From NCBI GenBank assembly GCA_024195265.1, contig JAJLRJ010000007.1, forward strand, positions 26,210,600 through 26,274,599: a stretch of DNA of 64,000 bases, in the 5' to 3' direction. Origin of the DNA: Dendrophyllia cribrosa (lineage: Eukaryota > Cnidaria > Anthozoa > Scleractinia > Dendrophylliidae). Below are positions 59,691-64,000 of the stretch, piece by piece (positions within the stretch are counted from its first letter, which is position 1; each line of letters begins with the position of its first letter). The translations under genes were made by a program, and so were the position numbers. The notes below the pieces were generated by a model. It was not told where the DNA came from. It saw nothing but the letters and a program-made list of their open reading frames with translations, and made no database searches.

Positions 59691-59860
59691 CATAAAATTT
59701 TGACATTATAAGACTTCTTGATTTAATGTTATCAAAAATGTGACATTCTTTTTAAATTAAATAAATTTTCATGCTAGATTTGTAAATAGATTAGTAAATT
59801 ATTGGCTTAAGAATAAAAGAGCATTTGTGATTAAGATGTAAAGATGTTTGTATTAACCTA

Positions 59861-60126
59861 CAATCACTTGCAAAAATAGTTTAGACACTGCATAAAAACG
59901 GCAATTCTACAAATTTAACACTTTAAACATTGAATGCTCCCCCCTCCCTTGTCAATGTTGTCTGAATGTCGGAATTCCATTCAATCTGTAAGCGAAACAA
60001 TTTTGAAAGGGGGAACGGGAGGGTAGAAGGAAACTAAGTTGTTTATTTTTGAAATTCTTATCCTTTTTTTTTTTAAGGAAAACCCGCTTTTTTGAGAGAC
60101 TATTCTAACCATTTTGCAACTGGTTG
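59861..60126. mobile_element. TA-flanked MITE, copy 2
   Basis: The ends CAATCACTTGCAAAAA and CATTTTGCAACTGGTTG are flanked by TA. The interior is similar in layout to the copy at 18611-18874, including the CCCCCTCCCTTGTCAATGTTG block. Confidence 0.75.
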
Positions 60127-60129
60127 TAG

Positions 60130-60330
60130 ATACAGTCAATTCCCGCTTTGCGGACACCTTGTTATTACAGACACCCCGCTATTACGGTCAGCAGCCAAAT
60201 CCCCCGCGAAAGTTACAGACGTATGACTGAAACAAACTCCCGCTATTACGGACTTACGGACACTTTAGTCGGTCCCAACGTCACAATTTTATTGTTTTTT
60301 CTCTCGTTATAGCGGACACCGAGCAGCATC
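60130..60330. mobile_element. pogo/Tigger-like terminal sequence
   Basis: TACAGTCAATTCCCGCTTTG followed by repeated CGCTATTACGGAC and TAGCGGACACC motifs resembles ends of pogo/Tigger-type elements. No matching right terminus was located, so only one end is called. Confidence 0.4.
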
Positions 60331-60436
60331 TTGAAATATTTGCACACATAAATCAAGTCTATTTTTTCTGCTTTTTGAGATTGTTGTTGTTTTTTTTGGT
60401 CGATTTCCGCTTCTTCTGTCCATCAAGCAAAATTCC

Positions 60437-60883
60437 TTAATCTTTTTCTCTTAAGGCCCACTTTGCAGTCTCGCTGCCATGAATAAGTTCGTCCAGTCTG
60501 TCCAAATATTTCCTTCTGCCGTAAATTTTATAAATAACTGGAATTTTCAGTCCCAAGCCAGCTCCTCGATTGATCCGGTTTACACAGATTTCTGCTGTTG
60601 CCTTATGGTTAGCCCTTTTTAAAAACGACGACACAATTTTCAATAAACCTAATGGGATATGGCCAACAATGCGTCCAGTATCTACAATAGCAACAGCATG
60701 CGGATCTTTTGCATTTTCCAGTCCTGCTGTAAAGTGATCGTGGTACCAATAACAGGCTTGAAAATGTCCTTGTAAGCATGGTGGCCTCGCGCATCCACGA
60801 GTAGTACTCCTTGCTTTTAACTCTTCCAATTTGAGAACTGGCCATAGCACAAGATGAGTTTGGTTTGCTCTTGACAGAACCAC
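60437..60883 (-). pseudogene. HIRAN-like domain fragment
   Basis: The minus-strand frame encodes HDHFTAGLENAKDPHAVAIV, GRIVGHIPLGLLKIVSSFLK and GLGLKIPVIYKIYG. The DPxAVAV, VGHxP and G(L/G)xIP order matches small HIRAN-like proteins that are multicopy in cnidarian genomes. The start region shifts frame relative to the overlapping minus frame near 60780-60911. No promoter or exon structure is evident. HIRAN domains bind DNA ends in other proteins. A role here is not claimed. Confidence 0.45.
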
Positions 60884-60959
60884 AGCAATCTTTGATCTCT
60901 AGCGTGACCACACAGAATGGTCGTGTTGTGTGAAATATTTAAGAGCGCCTGTCCGTAAA

Positions 60960-63900
60960 AATCAGACAAATTTGAAATTTTTTGGCAAGTAATAAAAATT
61001 CGATTTCTTTCATATTTTAAAGTTCGATAGATTAAGGTATAACAAAAATCACTTGATACTTTTTTCGGCCAAATATCTTTTTATTTAAAAGAAATATTCA
61101 AAAAACGAAAGTCCGTTAAAATCGTCATTTGAGGTGGAAAATTATTGCACAATTTTGACAGTCTCGCTTGTAAAAACAAGTAACGCTACAGCATTTAAAA
61201 CATGAAAATCATATTTTGCAATCTTTAATTATCTAGTAGAGTGATTTAGGGAATTATTTTGTTGTTCTTTGCTTGCAAAATAATTTTATTTCGAAGACAT
61301 ATATTTTACTTCTTTAAAAGTACCTCGTAAACAAAACAACTTTTCACCATGTGCTAAACCTTCAAACGGATTAAGTTTCTGTTGGTTAATTTTTATAAAG
61401 ATGATCTCAAGATTGCCGTAAAAATTTCTTTGGGCAAATGATTCAGAGCGACGCGAGAGCATTACAAAGTTTGTTAAAATTAGAGTTATTTGACCTTACG
61501 AGGCCAACAATCAATTTGCGGGTCACACAAACATTTCACTTTCCACCACATGTCTTAACATAAATAAGGTTAAAGTAGCCACATAGAAAAAATGTTTTGA
61601 AATTTTCTTACCTTATTTGTTGTAGAAAACTTATCCAGAGATCATTTTCTTGCATTTTTTTCACCGTTCATCGCATACCCTTTAGTCTTGTTTACAACGT
61701 CCGATAAACGTCGGACAACAACAACGTAATATTAAACGGTCGGGTCAGCCAATCTTTGTTAAACTTTCGACACTTTTCAGTACCACGGCATCTATTCAAA
61801 GGGCTAAGTACCTTTTGGAGCGTTCCTCGGTTTTGTAGTGCGCTAAAAGATTTGCAATGTTACTTTGAAGTACAAACCAAAACATGTCGGACGTTTGCTT
61901 TCAGTCTTTTTACAGTTATGTCACGCAATGCAGTTTTGTTTGCATTTAAGGGGGTAGGGGTGCGGATAAGGCAATTAAATTGAAACACTTTTGCAAGAGT
62001 AAAAAAACAACTGTTTAGAAATATATTTCAGCACCATTTAATTTTCTTCGTTGGTCAATATGTTCTAAAATATAATAATTGGTAGCAATAGCCTTTTGCG
62101 AGCAACGATTTTTAACTCCTCTCCCCAGTCTTGCTTTCCATATTGGATGCTTTTTTCTCGTTTCCTAAATTTACCTTCTTACCATACGAGTCGAGGTGCT
62201 CTTCTTGATGGAGCTGCCCCTAAAAGATGGGTATACCAGGGCTTCCTGTGGATAGCATCATGCATGTGATCTCTTTTTCACTATAAATTTCCAGTTGCGG
62301 ATCCAGCTTGCTCATAAGGAGAGGGGGTGGGAGGGGGTGGGAGGGGGAGTGAAAATGGTTCTGAAAAAAAATTCGGTCCCTCGAGTCTTTTTCTTCGCCA
62401 AAAAAGGGATGGAAAGGGGCCGCTTCCCTAGATCCGCCACTGAACTAAATTTGACAACTTTAGTTTACAACTACTTGATCCTTTCGGTTCTAGTAAACAA
62501 CGCTGCTCGACATAAAATAAGTTCGATGTCATCCCAGTCAGGTCCGGTAAATTTCAAGACAGACTTGTGAGGTCTTGTGATTAGAGATGACCTTTGTGCG
62601 CGAAAGTAAAGGGACAATTTCCGTTCCACGCTTTCGATCACGAATGTCATAACCACAAACTCCACCAACAAAGGACTTAAACGAACAAGTGCCTTCCATT
62701 TTTGTGTAATACCTGGAACTGAACTCGAATCTTTGATGTACAAAGACATGCACTTTAGCGCCGCCTTCAAATAAACAAAGGCACTAGGTAATTAGCAAAA
62801 CCAGGTAGTGTTTACTGTTTTGTCAACTGCATTATTTAAACAGCATTTATTGTCATTCTCGACAATTGGCGATTACTGTATTAAACTTAGTAAGTTCTTC
62901 AATTTTTAGATATTCTCTCGTTATCAGCTTTAAAATCTGAGCGGGTTTCTAATTATTTTGCTACTGCCAAAAAAAATACTTAAATTTACTTAGTTTGTAA
63001 CACCGACAATGGATTAGCCAAACATTAGTCCCATTGAGTCAAATTTTAAATTGAAGGAAATGCAACAAATGGTTCTGAATTAAGGCATGACATGAATTGG
63101 AAGTAAGGCTGGGAGAAGACCCCCCCCCCCCCCACTCCCTCTCCCCCCCCCCCTTCCCTCCCCAACATCTATGGTACATATCATCGACGGAAAATTCACG
63201 AGCGAGATAAATGGTCCCACGAACCACAGGTAGCCCAAACTCACAGTAAGATTATTGACAAGTAGAAAACATCCAAATAAGTGCCCTTTTGAGGCTCTCT
63301 CTCGGTCAATTGAGAGACAAAGAAAACATCAGTTGCGGTGTGTAACGTTTGACAAACGTTTACATCACTAGTTACACTGTACAAATTGATATATTTTGGG
63401 GGCCGTGCATGTGGCGAATATTAGACTGATTTTCCCTTTTTCGCATAATGTTTCATGAAGACAGTATCCTTCTGATAAAAAGAAAAAAAAAGAAAAAACA
63501 ATACGAAAAAAGGACAGAAATAGCTAAATACCACAGTGATCTTAATCAGGTAAAAAGCTAGTGATACCATTTGCATTTCACACATTTCGTTTATACTTTA
63601 TACTGTGCAACGGCGAATGAATAATCTTTCCGGAGTAAAGGCGCTTAAATGTGCTAACGTAACTGAAAAGACTTTGTATTTTTTTTTCTCCGCTGCAAGA
63701 GTTTCAGACATAGATTCGGTGTTTTCAAGCTCTTTAGCCCTACCCCTACCCCTACCGCGCTAAAATGCCGAAGAACAGCTGCATTGCGTGACGACACAAA
63801 TAACTGCCGTCACGATCACGGCTTAAACGGCCCGACATGTTTGTTCATTCAGTACTTCTCAAGCAGTGATTAGATTTATCTATTCGTTAACTTCAAACCG

Positions 63901-64000
63901 AAGAACATTCGACAATGCTATAGCCTTTAAATAAGATGCCATAATGCTGAAATGTGTCGAAAGTTTAACAGAGTTTTGCGTGCGACCTTGCATGGCAGTC
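60960..64000. other. No gene seen
   Basis: AT-rich sequence without recognisable exons. Points noted: a G-run cluster at 62320-62347 (GGGGGTGGGAGGGGGTGGGA), a long C-run at about 63121-63154, and a short CCCTAC repeat at about 63738-63756. None is enough to call a gene. Confidence 0.4.

Noticed and set aside
63738..63756. CCCTAC repeats as telomere-like sequence
   Set aside because: Only about three units and not the animal TTAGGG motif, so it is ordinary low-complexity sequence.

Overview
The window looks like repeat-rich eukaryotic, most likely cnidarian (anthozoan coral or anemone), nuclear DNA: AT-rich, short spliced exons with GT..AG borders, no operons, and cnidarian-style transposon families. 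I found no convincing host gene. Nearly everything that can be read is transposable-element DNA, much of it nested.

Layout. 1-5.4 kb: a 1.7-kb TA-flanked inverted-repeat element (378-2094), a dead PIF/Harbinger copy (2447-3331, TTA duplication) and two orphan exon candidates. 5.45-22.1 kb: remains of a Mutator-like element that appears to be split by a 14.1-kb element (5879-19970) with ~1-kb terminal inverted repeats and TTAA duplications. That element carries a seven-exon, Cys-rich DDE-type transposase gene (7901-18251, two frameshifts). Its first intron contains a Ngaro-type tyrosine-recombinase retroelement (9312-12620) with textbook A1-B1A2B2 split direct repeats. 23.4-24.2 kb: a decayed cousin of the same transposase.

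26.2-50.5 kb is a three-level nest. A dead THAP-domain transposase gene (26246-50547) is interrupted by a 21.7-kb EnSpm/CACTA-like element (28634-50291). This has identical termini and ~0.6-kb subterminal arrays of the palindrome AGGATCCT. It carries a divergent pair of intact genes: a three-exon transposase (minus) and a nine-exon BEN-domain protein (plus). Inside the BEN gene, exactly at the intron-4 acceptor, sits a third element (38047-45617). Its ends are arrays of the palindrome ATCGAT, and it also carries a divergent pair: a large transposase-like protein with PHD and SAP-like regions (minus) and an intact three-exon CUT-homeodomain protein (plus).

The main discovery is the parallel design of the two inner elements. 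Each encodes a transposase plus a separate DNA-binding protein, and each has subterminal palindromic arrays that could be that protein's binding sites. ATCGAT is close to the sites known for CUT-family proteins, so this element may have taken up a developmental-type transcription factor as its end-recognition factor.

50.5-64 kb: mostly featureless AT-rich DNA with short repeats, a 48-bp tandem array, tRNA-like repeats, two transposase-related pseudogene pieces and MITEs.
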